Shown here: piece by piece, positions 34,749 to 46,861 of the stretch
Layout: the number at the start of each line of letters is the position of its first letter
Numbering within the stretch: the first letter of the stretch is position 1
Made by a program: the position numbers and the translations under genes
Origin: Gordionus sp. m RMFG-2023
Lineage: Eukaryota; Nematomorpha; Gordioida; Chordodea; Parachordodidae
Assembly: GCF_954871325.1 (NCBI RefSeq)
Contig: NC_088778.1
Span: 6,047,743 to 6,111,742, forward strand
Reading direction: 5' to 3'
DNA length: 64,000 nt
Notes under the pieces: generated by a model
Told to the model about the DNA's origin: nothing
The model's input: only the letters and a program-made list of their open reading frames with translations
Databases searched by the model: none

Positions 34749-35775
34749 ATTTTTAAAAACTAACAGTTTAACAAGACTAGTAACTTTGATACTTTTATTT
34801 AGCAACAATAACATAAAAGGTTGTCAAATCCATTTTTGACAATTTGGAAAGAAAATGTGACACGTTAACAATAAAAAAGAAATGAATACAATAGATTATT
34901 TTTACAATGCTCAGAAAAAAATTATAAGGATAACTATTCTTTTGAACAGGAATTGAAAATATGGAATCCCGGAAAAAAAACCCTGAAATTTTTTTTCCAA
35001 TTTACTTAAGATCTAATAATATCTGTATATTTTTATTTGAATTTAAGTATAGACAAAATTTTAGAAAAAAATAATATAAAAATATATTTAATAATAAATT
35101 TTTTTAGGCCCCAATTCATTATTTAAAGATTACTCATATACCCTCCATAAAAAATGCTTAAACAAGAAAAAATGCTGATGTTCAAATTGGTACTGGGAAA
35201 AAAAAATATCCCAGTAAAATAACCCATGTATTACTTATTTTCGTTAGAATTATTTGCTATAGTAATAAATACAATATCCATCCTTTATAATATATTAAGT
35301 AGACTAAATTTGACAAAATTTGCAATAAGATCTGTTTATTTTATTGATAAATCATTATTATGTATATACAGAGTTGGGCAGTACCGCGAATACTTGTATC
35401 TAAGATACAAGATCCTTTTGTATCTTGTACTCAGTATCTTATTGACATTTTTAAGAAGATACTAGTATCTGTATCTAAGATCCTTTATTTTGAAAAGAAT
35501 CTTGTATCTTTTTCATTTTCTTTAAAAAGATACAGATACAGATTCTTTTTAATATTCATGTTTAAAACATTTACATATCACACAATGTAACTTTATTTTC
35601 TTCGTGAAATCTTGTATTATTTTCTTTATTTTTTCCCGCTATATTTTAAATATATTGATAACCAAAATTAGTTGGAAGTTTTACAGGTCACAAAGATTGA
35701 TAGATTAAAAATAACAACACCAAAACTAAATAAGATAAGGATATATTTTATATGTAATATTTTTTAATTTGTAGA

Positions 35776-36000
35776 ATGTTTAACATTTATAGTAGTGAAG
35801 ATAAAATTATGGAGATATGTTCTCCTGAATCAAATCCGAATCTTAAAATTCTAGATGGAAAATTTTATAAAGTAATTTATGTGAAAAAGGACAAGGTACA
35901 AGCCGAATGTCAAAATTGCACAAGTAAAAATGTTATTAAAGGTTGAACAAACTCCTCTACAAACTTTGTTAAACATATTAAAGTATATTATACATTTTTA
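35776..36000 (+). pseudogene. hAT transposase BED zinc-finger exon
   Basis: Begins at ATG and reads to VKKDKVQAECQNC, then after a TGA continues NSSTNFVKHIK. The C-x2-C pair and the downstream FxxHxx pattern fit a BED zinc finger, the DNA-binding domain at the N-terminus of hAT transposases. One in-frame stop interrupts the finger; the rest of the transposase is absent. Confidence 0.7.
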
Positions 36001-36114
36001 TTTTATAATTATTAACATAATAATACCTATACTTAGGTCCCTCTTATTGTTATTAATTTTTTTTATAGAAGATGGTTGATTATCAAATTAAAATCATTTT
36101 GGATATATAATTTT

Positions 36115-36890
36115 TAGAGGTGTACCGATACCACTTTTTAGAGGTCAATCCGATCCGATATTCAATTGATATCCCGATTACCGATCCGATATCATATCTA
36201 ATTTTGTATTCTGTAAAGATACCAATGGTTTTCATTTATAATATACTTTTTATTAGTATAACGTCTATAATTTAACTATACCATAACTTATGTCATTTAA
36301 ATATATTTTATAGTTTATATTCAATTCAATTGCAATTCTATAAAAATATAAAAATTTTTATTGTTAAATCACTTTTATATAATAAGTAAGTAATAACATT
36401 TCACTTTTATATAATAAGTAATTACATTAATCTATATATATATAATAAGTAATAAACAATTATATTATGAAATTTGAAATAATATTTAACATTAATATAT
36501 CGAAGATTTTTTTTTAGAAATACCAATATTTCCAATTTATCAGAGGTCAGCTTGCGGCGATAGTAACTGTCAATATCACCAATCACTAAAAACAGATTCT
36601 GAAGAAAATTTCGCACACTATAATAAACAGAATGCGCAAAAAATAACAATATGACAGAATGTTTATTAATTATTTATTATTATTAAAAAAATATACATAA
36701 AAATGGATTTCGATTTTATTTATAAAAATAAATGATCTTAGATATAACTTTTTTTTAAAAATTTTATAACATTTTATTTTTGTTAAAGAAGCCATTTTAT
36801 ATCGGATCAAATTTTATAATATTGGCCGATAACCGATATTTTAAAGAGTGAAGTCGACCCGATCCGATAAAAAATATAGGCACCTCCCTA
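36115..36890. mobile_element. MITE nested in the hAT element
   Basis: Ends TAGAGGTGTACCGATA and, inverted, TAGGGAGGTGCCTATA. The subterminal GATCCGATAT blocks face each other. Flanks ATAATTTT / ATATATTT match at 6 of 8. Terminus type resembles the TAGGGCTGTGCC composites at 12.0 and 61.3 kb. Confidence 0.75.
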
Positions 36891-37802
36891 ATATATTTTA
36901 TATATAATTATTTTAGCAAGTTCTTATTAGAGGAAATATTTAAGCTACACTTGATATATAACATTAGATAATTTTAAAAGGCTCTTAATAAATTAATTAT
37001 AATAAAGTAGAATTTAACTTTATTAGTTACTTTTATTTATTTATGATATAAGTAAAATTACATTACAGCATTTATTTACAAAATTTAATCAATTTAAAAT
37101 GCATTAAAGAAAATTGTTATGTATTTAATAATTATAATATAATGTTATACATTATTTTCATATTTTTTATATATAATTAATAATTTTGCAAGAAATATAT
37201 TAAAAAAATTTGAAAAGAGATTTAAATGATATTTTTATATATGATATTACAAAAAATATCACAAACAAGTAATGATAAATACTTATTAAAGATAATGAAT
37301 AAAATAAAACTAGTATATTTTTTTAGAGACGTCATTTAGCCATATAATCCGATATTTAAAACAACACAGAAAATAACCTGCAAATTCTAATAAAACATTT
37401 GATTTAATTTTTTTTCTTATTTGCAAATTTTAAGGTATTAATGAGCAAAAACTAATATTAAAATCTCTGTTTATTATAATTAATTCATTAATAAATATTT
37501 TATTAATTATTGCAAATATTCATTCTTATATGTGTATGCTATGTTCTTCACAAATAAATAATAAAAACTGTATTCTATAAACTATTCTAATTTAATTGGT
37601 AATGATAATTTAAATATCTTTTATTCAAAATACTCTAATAAAAGATAATTTAGTAAAAGATACAAGTATCTTTTATCTTGTATCTTATTGATATTTTGAA
37701 AAAGATACTAGTATCTGTATCTAAGATTCATTTTTTTATTAAGAATCTGTATCTGTATCTAGATTCTTTTTCTGGAGGACCTGCCCAACTCTGTGTATAT
37801 AC

Positions 37803-39245
37803 TAGGCCTATTCAAAAATAATTCGAATATTCGATTCGAATAATTCGAATCTAATCGAATAATTACGAATACGAATAATAAATTATTTGTTTTATCTGAA
37901 TACGACTAAAACGAATTATTCGTAATATTTAATAAATTGTTTAATAAATCTAACATTTGTCATTTCTCTGCCAATCTGACAGGTGATGTGTTTGTGTTTA
38001 TAAAAATTCTAGCACAAATTCAAAAATTTCTAGTGAAAATTTAAATTTTTATTTGCCACATTTTTGAATCTCATGAAAAGTTTATTTTTTGAATCTCATA
38101 ATAAATTGTATTTAAAATTACATAAACCAGGGGTATATAAAAATATATTACATCTCTACAATAATTATTGTTAGCTAGCCTAATTATGTTAGAGGAGAAT
38201 GCTTCTGATGAAATTATGCTTGATGTTGAAGATAAAAACATTTCCTCACAAAATAGAGAAATCATATGGGATCAATATCAAATCCTTAAAGACGGTGAAA
38301 AGGCTGCTTGCAATCATTGCAAAAGTATTATAAAATGTAAAGGCAAAACAACATCTCCTATTATTAATCATTATAATAGGTTTCATTCACACCTTAGTAA
38401 AATAAATAATAAAATTGATATTTTTTAAAGTCTACACCGAATTCTTCATAAAAAAATTTTTAAGGATAATTTGTTAAAATTATAAATAATAATATACTTT
38501 TTAAAATTATTAATTCAAATGATTTTAAAAATTTTATAAGTGATCTTGATTGTTCTAAAATTCAATATGCTCCAATACTCTTAAATTGTACATGTATAAT
38601 ATATTTGCAGAAAAAGAACAGTTGGTAAAGGAAAAATATATAAAAATAAAAGTCAGATTAATTTTTCATCTGACATTTGGACTAGCAACACAGGTTCCTT
38701 TTTTAAGGCTAACAGCCCATTTTATTGATGATAATTTTAAAATAAATAACATAATTTTGGATATCAGTCCAATAAATGAAACACATTTAGGTGAAAATAT
38801 ATTTAAAGCCTTTGTTAAAATAATTAAAATTTATAATTTAGTGAATAAATTTTTTATATAACTTTAGATAATGCAACTAATAATAAAACATTTATTGATA
38901 CATTTTCTTTAAAATATCCACTAATAAAAATAGGGCACACCCGATGCTTTGGCCATGTAATTAATTTAATATCCAAAGAAATTTTAAAAATTTTAGATCC
39001 TTCAATTCTAAAACTAAGAAACATTATTAGAATGATTAGTATGTGGTGGAAAGCAAATGCATATAGGATCCCCATGCTCTCGAAAATGGCAAGGGATTAT
39101 CTATCTATACAAGGTACATCAACTGCTTGTGAAAGGCTTTTCTCAGTTGGAACTAATTTATTGTCAAAAAATCGCATGTCATGTAAGGAAGAAAATAAAA
39201 GAAAAACTCTATGCCTTTTGGCTTAATAAACATAATCTTAACAAC
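37803..39245 (+). mobile_element. Decayed hAT transposon (second)
   Basis: Starts immediately after the target duplication of the previous element with TAGGCCTATTC and a run of ATTCGAATA repeats, plausibly its left terminal and subterminal region. It encloses a recognisable transposase. No right terminus is found before the retroposed sequence near 39300, so the right end is probably lost. Confidence 0.7.
38186..39226 (+). pseudogene. hAT transposase with BED finger, partial catalytic core and dimerisation domain
   Basis: N-terminal BED finger (38186-38428): WDQYQILKDGEKAACNHC with a paired INHYNRFH. The catalytic part (about 38650-38960) reads FLRLTAHFIDDNFKINNIIL, then TLDNATNN and GHTRCFGHVINL, as in Ac-like hAT transposases. 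The C-terminal dimerisation domain (39030-39226) reads WWKANAYRIPMLSKMARDYL and STACERLFSVGTNLLSKNRM. At least two frame changes and an internal deletion before the dimerisation domain make it non-functional. Confidence 0.9.
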
Positions 39246-39297
39246 ATAATTTTTCCTTTTCACCTTTATTTACATATTTTTCTTACGTTCTTCTAAT

Positions 39298-39450
39298 TTT
39301 TTTTTTGTATTAGAATACAGTTTGACACATCTCCTTGTTGTCCCACCGGTCACAATGCGTGATTTGCATTAGACTGAAAGTTGTAAAGGGCCGGTCTCCT
39401 CCGCTCTCCAACACCATTGTCACCATGAGGATTTGACATTGGAAATCAGA
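39298..39450 (-). repeat. Short GC-richer retroposed-looking sequence
   Basis: About 140 bp clearly richer in G and C than its surroundings. Read on the minus strand it ends TATTCTAATAC followed by an A-run, as a retroposed 3' end would. I find no tRNA-type boxes and no protein I recognise. It could be a SINE, a LINE 3' end or a processed pseudogene scrap. Confidence 0.4.
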
Positions 39451-39608
39451 ACCTAAAAATAAAAAGAAATATATATATAAAAAAGAAATTAATAATAATT
39501 AGGAATCACGAAATCATGAAATCAATTTATCTCTTTATTCACAATTATAACATTATCAAATTAACAAATTTATAAAAGTAAAAATAATTTTTTTTTTCTT
39601 TTTTCTCT

Positions 39609-41631
39609 TTAGCTTTCACCTATTCTGGTGGTAAGCTCCTTCAAAATCTCTCTCCACTTTATGTTATTCATACAATCTCTTTTATCTATTTTATACTTCT
39701 TTATATTGGCTCTAACTTTATGGCCCCATTGAAGTTTTGGCCTTCCTCTTTTACGTTTGCCCATCACTTCCAAACTTTCAACTTTATTTCCTATGTAGTT
39801 CATAGGCCTTCTCATTGTGTGCCCATACCACCTAAGTCTGTTTACCATTACTTAGTCTTAATGGGCACTACCTTTAAACTATTTAGTATTCTTGTACTGC
39901 GCACCTTATCCTTTCTTGTTACCCCAGCAATCATCCTCAGCATTCTCATCTCCATAGTTTGTAGACTTCTCTCGTCTGATTCTTTGGTTGGCCATGTTTC
40001 CGAACTATATAGAATAGTTGGTTGTACTATGGAACTGTAGATTTTTCCCTTTAATTTGTGTGGGATTCTTTTGTCAAATAGCACTCCAGATAAAGATCTC
40101 CACTTTAACCACCCTTGATTAATCTTATTCTTTATCTCTTTTTCTATTGTGCCGTTTGTTTGTATAGTGGAGCCCAAATATTTGCAGCTTCCAATTGCGG
40201 ATATCTGCCAATCATTTATATCAATACTCTCCGTTTCATCTCCTCCTATCACCATATACTCCGTCTTTTCTCTATTTACTTTTAATCCGTGCGTTTCTAG
40301 GATATTTATCCAATTCACTAACCTTTCTTTCATTTCATCCTTGGATTCGGCAAGTATCACAATATCATCTGCAAATATCATATTCCACGGGACTGTTTGA
40401 GGTATAGACTGTGCTAATACATCTATTACTGTAATGAAGAGAAGTGGGCTGAGAGCCGACCCTTGATGAACTCCTTCGGCTATTGTGAAGCCTGCTGAAG
40501 TACCTGTTGTGCTACGGACCATTGTTGTAGCTCATATACACAACCTGGATTATTCTTATATATTTTTCGGGACCTTTTTGTGGCGTAGCGCCCACCAGAT
40601 ATGTTTTCTTGGGATTCTATCGAAGGCCTTTTCTAGATCGAGAAAGACAATGTGTGACATTTTGTTCTTTTCCTTGTATTTTTCACTAATTTCCCTAATT
40701 GTGTGGATAGCATCAGTTGTTGATCTTCCAGGAATAAAGCCAAACTGAGTCTCTCCTATTTCGATTATGTCTCTTAATCTTTTTTCTATTATTTTTTCGT
40801 ATAGTTTTAGACTGTGTGACATTAGTTTTATGCCCCTGTAATTTTGACAATTGTGTGGATCCCCTTTATTTTTGAAGATAGGAACTAGATAGCTCTGCCT
40901 CCATTTTTGGGGAACCTCTTCATTTCCAAGTATTTTATTGTACAGATTTGTGAGGAGATGTATTCCATCATCTCCTAGTGCTTTAAGGCTTTCTATTGGA
41001 ATATCGTCTGGACCCCTAGCTTTGTTGTTTTTCATATGCTTGAGGCATGTGATTATTTCTTGTTCTGTTATAGGTTGTACAAGGTTTTGACAAGGGGAGT
41101 GTTCATCGAGATGCAATATGTGGGAATTAAAGTTGAGAAGCTCCTGAAAATATTCTTTCCATCTATTCATTATTTCTTTTTCCTTTATTATCAATTTCCC
41201 ATCTTTATTTTTGATTACTTTCGGAGCTCCGTTTATATCCCTAGAGTTCTTTTCTCGCTGTTTGGCTAATCTGTATATTTTATTTTGCCCTTCTTTGGTA
41301 TGTAGATCTTCGTACATATCATCGTATGCCATATGGCCCTAGCCACCGCCTTTGTAGCTAATCTCTTGGATTTTTTGTATCTTGACTTGTCATCTGCATT
41401 TTTGGATTTGTACCATATTTTATAAAGGGCTTTTTTCTCCTGTATAGTGGTTTGTACCTCTTGATTCCACCACCATAGTTCTTTGTGTGATTTGTTGCCT
41501 CCTCTTGTCAAGCCTAGCGTCGATTTTGCAGTGTCTATTAATCTGGATGAAAGGTCTGTCCAGATTTTTTCACTGACTTGTGAGCAATTTATTGTTTCAA
41601 TGTTTGCATTGATTGCAAAGGCATCTGTCAT
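39609..41631 (-). pseudogene. RTE LINE reverse transcriptase and C-terminus
   Basis: After a linker (41631-41270; WWWNQEVQ), fingers and palm follow: NNKARGPDDIPIE, VPIFKNKGD with NYRGIKLMS, FGFIPGRSTTDAI and VFLDLEKAFDRIPR (41332-40560). Then HQGSALSPLLF and the catalytic FADDIVILAE, LKVNREKTEYM, and the thumb (40522-39848). The last part (39848-39609) has NRLRWYGHTMRRP and KRGRPKLQW, typical of RTE C-termini. Frame changes occur near 41650, 41330, 40565, 40520 and 39848, the third and fourth compensating each other. Confidence 0.93.
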
Positions 41632-41669
41632 TGTTTTTAATTTGCCCCATTTGATGCATGGTTCCAGTT

Positions 41670-42536
41670 TTATCTTATTTTGAGTGATTTATTTGAGATT
41701 TGTAAATCCATGATTAGTAGCTTGTGTTGCGCGGCGATATCTTCTCCTGGGATGACTTTGCAGTCTATTACATCTTTTAATCTTCTGCAAGAGATTAGCA
41801 TGTAATCTATCTGTGTTTTCCTAGTACCACTTTCATATGTTATTAAATGATTGTCTTTTTTCCTATAGTAGGTGTTGGTTAAGGCAAGGTCGAAGGCTTG
41901 CGCAAATTTCAGTACGTGCTCTCCTTCATCATTTCTTTCTCCGTATCCAAAACCACCATGATGCCTTTTGTAGCTATCTCTTGCTTTCCCCACATGCGCA
42001 TTTAAGTCACCACCAATTATGACTAGGTCATCCTTAGGGATTTCCATTACAGCTTCATCAAGGATAGCTCTAAAGTAATCTTTCTCTTCTTCCTTGCAAC
42101 CCGTTTGAGGAGCATATACTGATAGGATGTGTAGTATTGATTGACCAATGCAGAGTTTTATCTTCATTAGTCTATCAGAGATCCTGTTGACTTCTACTAC
42201 TGAAAAGGTTAGGCCTTGGCTGAGGATGATGCCGACACCGTTCCTATTGCTAACAAGTCCATTATAGTACAATTTATACCCATCTCCAATCATCAAAGTC
42301 TTCTGTCCTTTCCATTTCGTCTCTTGTATGCACGCTATATCAACTTTTCTCTTGTTCAACATTGATGCCAATTCTCTCGTCTTACCTTTAAGCGTCCCAA
42401 TATTCAAACTTGCCAGTCTTGTCTTCTTTGCTTTGACTTTTACTTTATTTTTCACAAGATGGAGGTCTACACCCTGGGCGTCGCATGGAGGGAACGCCCT
42501 AGCTTTCATATTCATATTTTCATTTGTGTCCTTCAT
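41670..42536 (-). pseudogene. RTE LINE endonuclease domain (APE-type)
   Basis: A 288-residue open stretch resembling the proteins often annotated as craniofacial development protein 2-like, which are RTE endonucleases. Motifs in order: LASLNIGTLKG, DIACIQETKW (catalytic Glu), GGDLNAHVG (Asp and Asn), TQIDYMLIS and a terminal AAQHKLLIMDL carrying the catalytic His. It nicks target DNA to prime reverse transcription. The stretch itself is uninterrupted; the frame changes just after it. Confidence 0.93.
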
Positions 42537-42681
42537 TTTGTTTATTGGACAGGTATCCTTAGCACCCGGCTGTCCAGGCCTGTCAGTGACCGGGGTGTCA
42601 TCTCTAAGCTCCGAAATTCATCATACCATATGTCTTTACACATCAGTCATCGAAGAAAAACTTGAAAGTTTTTATGGTTCT

Positions 42682-42757
42682 TACCAGGATTGAACACGCG
42701 TCCTTGTTCATACTCGTGTTTCCAAGCCTACATCTTACCCATTAGGCCACCCCGGCG
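42682..42757 (-). promoter_or_regulatory. tRNA-like 5' head of the RTE LINE (A box and B box)
   Basis: On the minus strand the element starts GCCGGGGTGGCCTAATGGG. TGGCCTAATGGG (with GTAAG) fits the pol III A box. About 37 nt further, GTTCAATCC fits the B box (GGTTCGANTCC). Spacing is longer than in a normal tRNA and the ends do not pair as an acceptor stem, so it is tRNA-derived rather than a tRNA gene. It lies inside the target duplication, hence is part of the inserted unit. Confidence 0.7.
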
Positions 42758-42774
42758 ATAAAAGTAAAAATAAT

Positions 42775-43040
42775 AAAAAAAAGATTAATAAAAAATAAAA
42801 TTAAAAAATAAAATACAAAAAGTTAATAATTATAAAAGATCTTTTTGTATGGTAAAAATTGGCCTTTTTATACTCTTTTCAATCTTCTTATAACTAATAT
42901 TCATAACTATTCAAATATAATATTTTTATCACGCGTTATAATAATAAATCCAAGAGAATTCTTTATGCAAATTAAATATAAAGTACAACAAAATCCAAAA
43001 GAATTCTTTATGAAAATTAAATCTAACATTTACAACAATT
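42775..43040. other. AT-rich spacer
   Basis: No gene recognised. Two AGAATTCTTTATG-type blocks (42956 and 43001) form a short direct repeat. Confidence 0.4.
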
Positions 43041-43044
43041 TTGT

Positions 43045-46000
43045 GAAAATAAAATGAAAAAAAATTAAAGTTTCCGTCATTAATTTTTGAGTTATGATGT
43101 CAATTCTCAGTTTAGTCAAAATTTTTTAGATTTTTGGGATTTTAAAAATATTTTATTTTTTGAATCATTTTGTGTAAACCTACTGATATAAACATAAAAT
43201 GGAAAAAATTTTAATTTTCCAACATTATTTTTTGTATGATGTCAATTCTCAGTTTAGTCAAAATTTTTAGATTCTGGGATTTTAAAAACATTTTATTTAT
43301 TTGACTCATTTTGTGTAAACTAACTTATATAAACATAAAATGAAAAAAATTTTAAGTTTCCGCCATTTTTTTTTGAATTATAACCAAATAAGATATCCTT
43401 CTCTTATATTTTTCACAATTTCTTAACGCATTATAGTAACGATGAAGAATTACTAAATTGCCAATATTTGGGAGGCTCAAGTAATTCTAAAATATTATGA
43501 TTTTTAATTTGTTTTTCTTTAAAAAATAAATTATATTCGATCCTCTTGGCTTTCCAGTCCAGGCTTCGTTATTATCCTCTAAGACTGATTTTTCGCTAAC
43601 ATTTATAATATTTTAAATTTATTATTAATTATAAAACTTTATTATTTTTTTACCCCATTAGGTATTAAATTCAAAACTTTTATAGGATGTAAAAATAGAG
43701 ACAGTTTTAAAATATTAACCAAAATTATTAAAACTTTCCCCTGCCCATAGAACTTTCTTCAATAGGGGTAGCTCTAATGTCTAAAGGTTTTTGGATAAAG
43801 TGTTATAGATGTCGAAAGTTGATTGGACGGAGAGAGTGGTATATATAAATATTCGGCAAAATTTTTAGATTGAACTTCAAATGGATTTTTTAACTCTTCA
43901 TACAAAATAAGTCTATTTTAAGACCAATGAATACCCAACGGCTCTTTTAAAGGCCCTTAAATTTTAACTGAAGTAAACTAGTTTTCCGATTCAATAACAA
44001 CTATAAATTAATGAATGCATTTATTTATGAGTCAAAAAAATAAAATATTATTAAAATCCCCAAAATCTAAAAATTTTTGACTAAACTGAAAATTGACATC
44101 ATAACTCAAAATAATGTTGGAAACTTAAATTTTTTTCCATTTTATGTATATAGGTTAGTCTACACTTAATGAGTCAAAAAAAGAAAATATTTTTAAAATC
44201 TCAAAAATCTAAAAAATTTGACTAATCTGAGAATTGACATCATAACTCAAAAAATAAAGATGGAAACTTAAAATTTCATTTTATGTTTATATGAGTATGT
44301 TTACACAAAATAAGTTAAAAAAATAAAATATTTTTAAAATCCCAAAAATCTAAAAAATCTAAAAAAATTTGACCAAACTGAGAATTGACATCATACAAAA
44401 AATAATGTTGGAAACTTAAATTTTTTTTCATTTTAAGTATATTAATGAGTCAAAAAAAGAAAATATTTTTAAAATCCCAAAAATCTAAAAATTTTTGACT
44501 AAACTGAGAATTGACATCATAACTCAAAATAATGTTGGAAACTTAAAATTTTTTCCATTTTATGTATATAAGTTAGTCTACACTTAATGAGTCAAAAAAG
44601 AAAATATTTTTAAAATCCCAAAAATCTAAAAAAATTTTGACTAATCTGAGAATTGACATCATAACTCAAAAAATAATGATGGAAACTTAAAATTTTTTCA
44701 TTTTATGTTTATATCAGTAGGTTTACACAAAATGAGTCAAAAAAATAAAATATTTTTAAAATCCCAAAAATCTAAAAAATTTTGACCAAACTGAGAATTG
44801 ACATTATAACTCAAAAAATAATGATGAAAACTTAAATTTTTTTCCATTTTATGTTTATATGAGTAAGTTTACACAAAATGAGTAAGTTTACACAAAATGA
44901 GTCAAAAAAATAAAATATTTTTAAAATCCCAAAAATCTAAAAATTTTTGACTAAACTGAGAATTGACATCATAACTCAAAATATAATGACGAAGACTTAA
45001 ATTTTTTTTCATTTTATGTTTATATGAGTAAATTTACACAAAATGAGTCAAAAAAATAAAACATTTTTAAAATCCCAAAAATCTAAATATTTTTGACTAA
45101 ACTGAGAATTGACATCATAATTCAAAAAATAATGATGGAAACTTAAATTTTTTTCATTTTATGTTTATATGAGTAAGTTTACACAAAATGAAGTCAAAAA
45201 AATAAAATATTTTTAAAATCCCAAAAATCTAAATATTTTTGACTAAATTGAGAATTGACATCATAACTCAAAATGACGGAAACTTAAATTTTTTTTCATT
45301 TAATGTTGATAGGAGTAAGTTTACACAAAATGAGTCAAAAAATAAAACATTTTTAAAATCCCAAAAATCTAAATATTTTTGACTAAACTGAGAATTGACA
45401 TCATAACTCAAAAAATAATGATGGAAACTTAAATTTTTTTCATTTTATGTTTATATGAGTAAATTTACACAAAATGAGTCAAAAAATAAAACATTTTTAA
45501 AATCCCAAAAATCTAAATATTTTTGACTAAACTGAAATTGACATCATAACTCAAAAATAATGATGGAAACTTAAATTTTTTTCATTTTATGTTTATGGTA
45601 AATTTACACAAATTGAGTCAAAAAATAAAACATTTTTAAATCCCAAAAATCGAAATATTTTGATTAAACTGAGAATTGACATCATAACTCAAAAATAATG
45701 ATGAAACTTAAATTTTTTCATTTTATGATGATATAGCTTGTACCAAATAAATTAATCTAAAGTAAAGAATTATGCTCCTATTATTCATATTTTTTTTTAA
45801 TTAAAAACTAAATTTTTAATATATTACGCCTTCTATCGGTAATATATTTATGATTTTTTAAATTTATTATGATTTTCTATGTAACATATTTGTTTTATAT
45901 TTATGGACTACAATTTCCTCTATATTCTATTTTATTTATTTAGATAAAATTAATTTGGATAAATTTGATTTACAAAATAAAAACGTTTATTTTATTTTTA

Positions 46001-46105
46001 TAAAATAAAATTGAAAGGCTATAAAATAAACATATATTTTACCTCTCCAATCTCAGTTTATCTGTCCATTCGGAGTTTACCTGTCAATTCTCAGTTTAGT
46101 TACAC
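43045..46105. mobile_element. Foldback-like element, copy B (inverted relative to copy A)
   Basis: The left arm (43045-43375) has two to three ~120-bp units. The right arm (about 44030-45735) has about fourteen in opposite orientation. The core (43385-44030) is the reverse complement of copy A's core but lacks a segment present there. The right flank outside the array (45740-46105) matches copy A's left flank, then ends with three TGTCnATTC-type iterons and TTAGTTACAC at 46105. The left terminus is missing. Unequal arm lengths indicate expansion and contraction of the arrays. Confidence 0.8.
44030..45735. repeat. ~120-bp tandem array, right arm of copy B
   Basis: About fourteen units (AAACTGAGAATTGACATCAT per unit), the longest array in the window. 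It includes a short internal duplication of GAGTAAGTTTACACAAAATG near 44870. Confidence 0.9.
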
Positions 46106-46161
46106 CGCAGCAATAGATATAAATGGATTATAAAAATTAAATTATTCAATATATTCAATAT

Positions 46162-46525
46162 TGTATTTGGAAGAAAATTAATTATTATATTTTTTTTTTA
46201 TATTTTAAAATCGTAATTAGGTGTAGACTGGATATACATTATTTTATTATCGATAATATTAGTTGTTGTTTAAAAATTTTTTATTAATTATGTTTTTTTT
46301 ACATATTGCTTTGTTGTTTAAAAAGAAATTAATTATTATAATTTTTTTTTGTTATATTATTATTTTGTTTCAAAAAATTATTGGAGTTTGAAAAAAGGAA
46401 AATAGAATAATTACTGTTGTTGGAATTAAGAACTACCAGTGTAAAAAGTAGAATCAAAATAAAAAATATCAAGTAAAAAATAAATAAATACATTTTTATT
46501 TAAAGTTTAAGTAATATTAAAACTA
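46162..46525 (+). repeat. Left LTR
   Basis: Begins TGTATTTGGAAGAAAATTAA and matches the block starting near 55925. The right boundary is approximate, placed before TGGTGGCC, which may be the start of the primer-binding site. Confidence 0.8.
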
Positions 46526-46564
46526 GAAAATTGGTGGCCAAAAAAACTCGCGACCTTCGGCGTG

Positions 46565-46850
46565 AACAAGCGATTAACAGTGGATTTACCCATTTGTTGG
46601 GCGGTTATAGCAAGCAAGAGTCAATTAAGAGTGTAGTAACCCATTTGGGGCGTTTATAGTCAGCACGAGTTCAACTAAGAATGTAGTTACCCATTTGTTG
46701 GGCGGTTATAGTCAGCAAGAGTTCAATTGAGTGTAGTTACCCATTTGTTATGCGGGTATAGTCAATAAGAGTTAATTAAGAGTTAGTACCCATTTGTTGG
46801 GTAGGTTACATTGAGAAAGATTTTGTTGACCCATTTGTTGGGTTTTAAGT
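46565..46850. repeat. Leader tandem repeat 1 (~57 bp, five copies)
   Basis: Units contain ACCCATTTGTTGGGCGGTTA, TAGTCAGCAAGAGTTCAATT and AAGAGTGTAGTT. They lie in the untranslated leader of the gypsy element. Confidence 0.9.
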
Positions 46851-46861
46851 AAAAGAAAAAA

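Larger units (their letters stand above)
35369..37793 (+). mobile_element. hAT transposon, 2.4 kb, exact 8-bp target duplication
   Basis: Perfect terminal repeats CAGAGTTGGGCAG / CTGCCCAACTCTG. They are flanked by identical octamers TGTATATA at 35361-35368 and 37794-37801. Subterminal regions are packed with GTATCTxxGATAC repeats on both sides, likely transposase binding sites by analogy with other hATs. Inside are a BED-finger exon of a transposase and a nested MITE. No catalytic core is readable, so the copy is non-autonomous. Confidence 0.95.
39589..42757 (-). mobile_element. RTE-clade LINE, nearly full length, with 17-bp target duplication
   Basis: Non-LTR retrotransposon encoding an APE-type endonuclease followed by a reverse transcriptase. 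It is bounded by a direct repeat beginning ATAAAAGTAAAAATAA at 39572-39588 and 42758-42774, and on the minus strand it ends in an A-rich tail right after the stop codon, giving the very short 3' UTR typical of RTE. The 5' 75 bp is tRNA-like. The coding region is split over changing frames (about five frameshifts), so it is probably dead but fairly young. It has landed in AT-rich DNA between a hAT remnant and foldback copy B. Confidence 0.93.

Noticed and set aside
35226-35590. Two overlapping 76-79-residue plus-strand frames
   Set aside because: They straddle the left terminus of the hAT element and its GATAC repeats; no coding evidence.
39720-42693. Plus-strand frames across the LINE
   Set aside because: They are antisense shadows of the RTE coding region.
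42682-42757. Candidate functional tRNA gene
   Set aside because: A and B boxes are present, but the ends do not form an acceptor stem and box spacing is too long; it is the head of the LINE.
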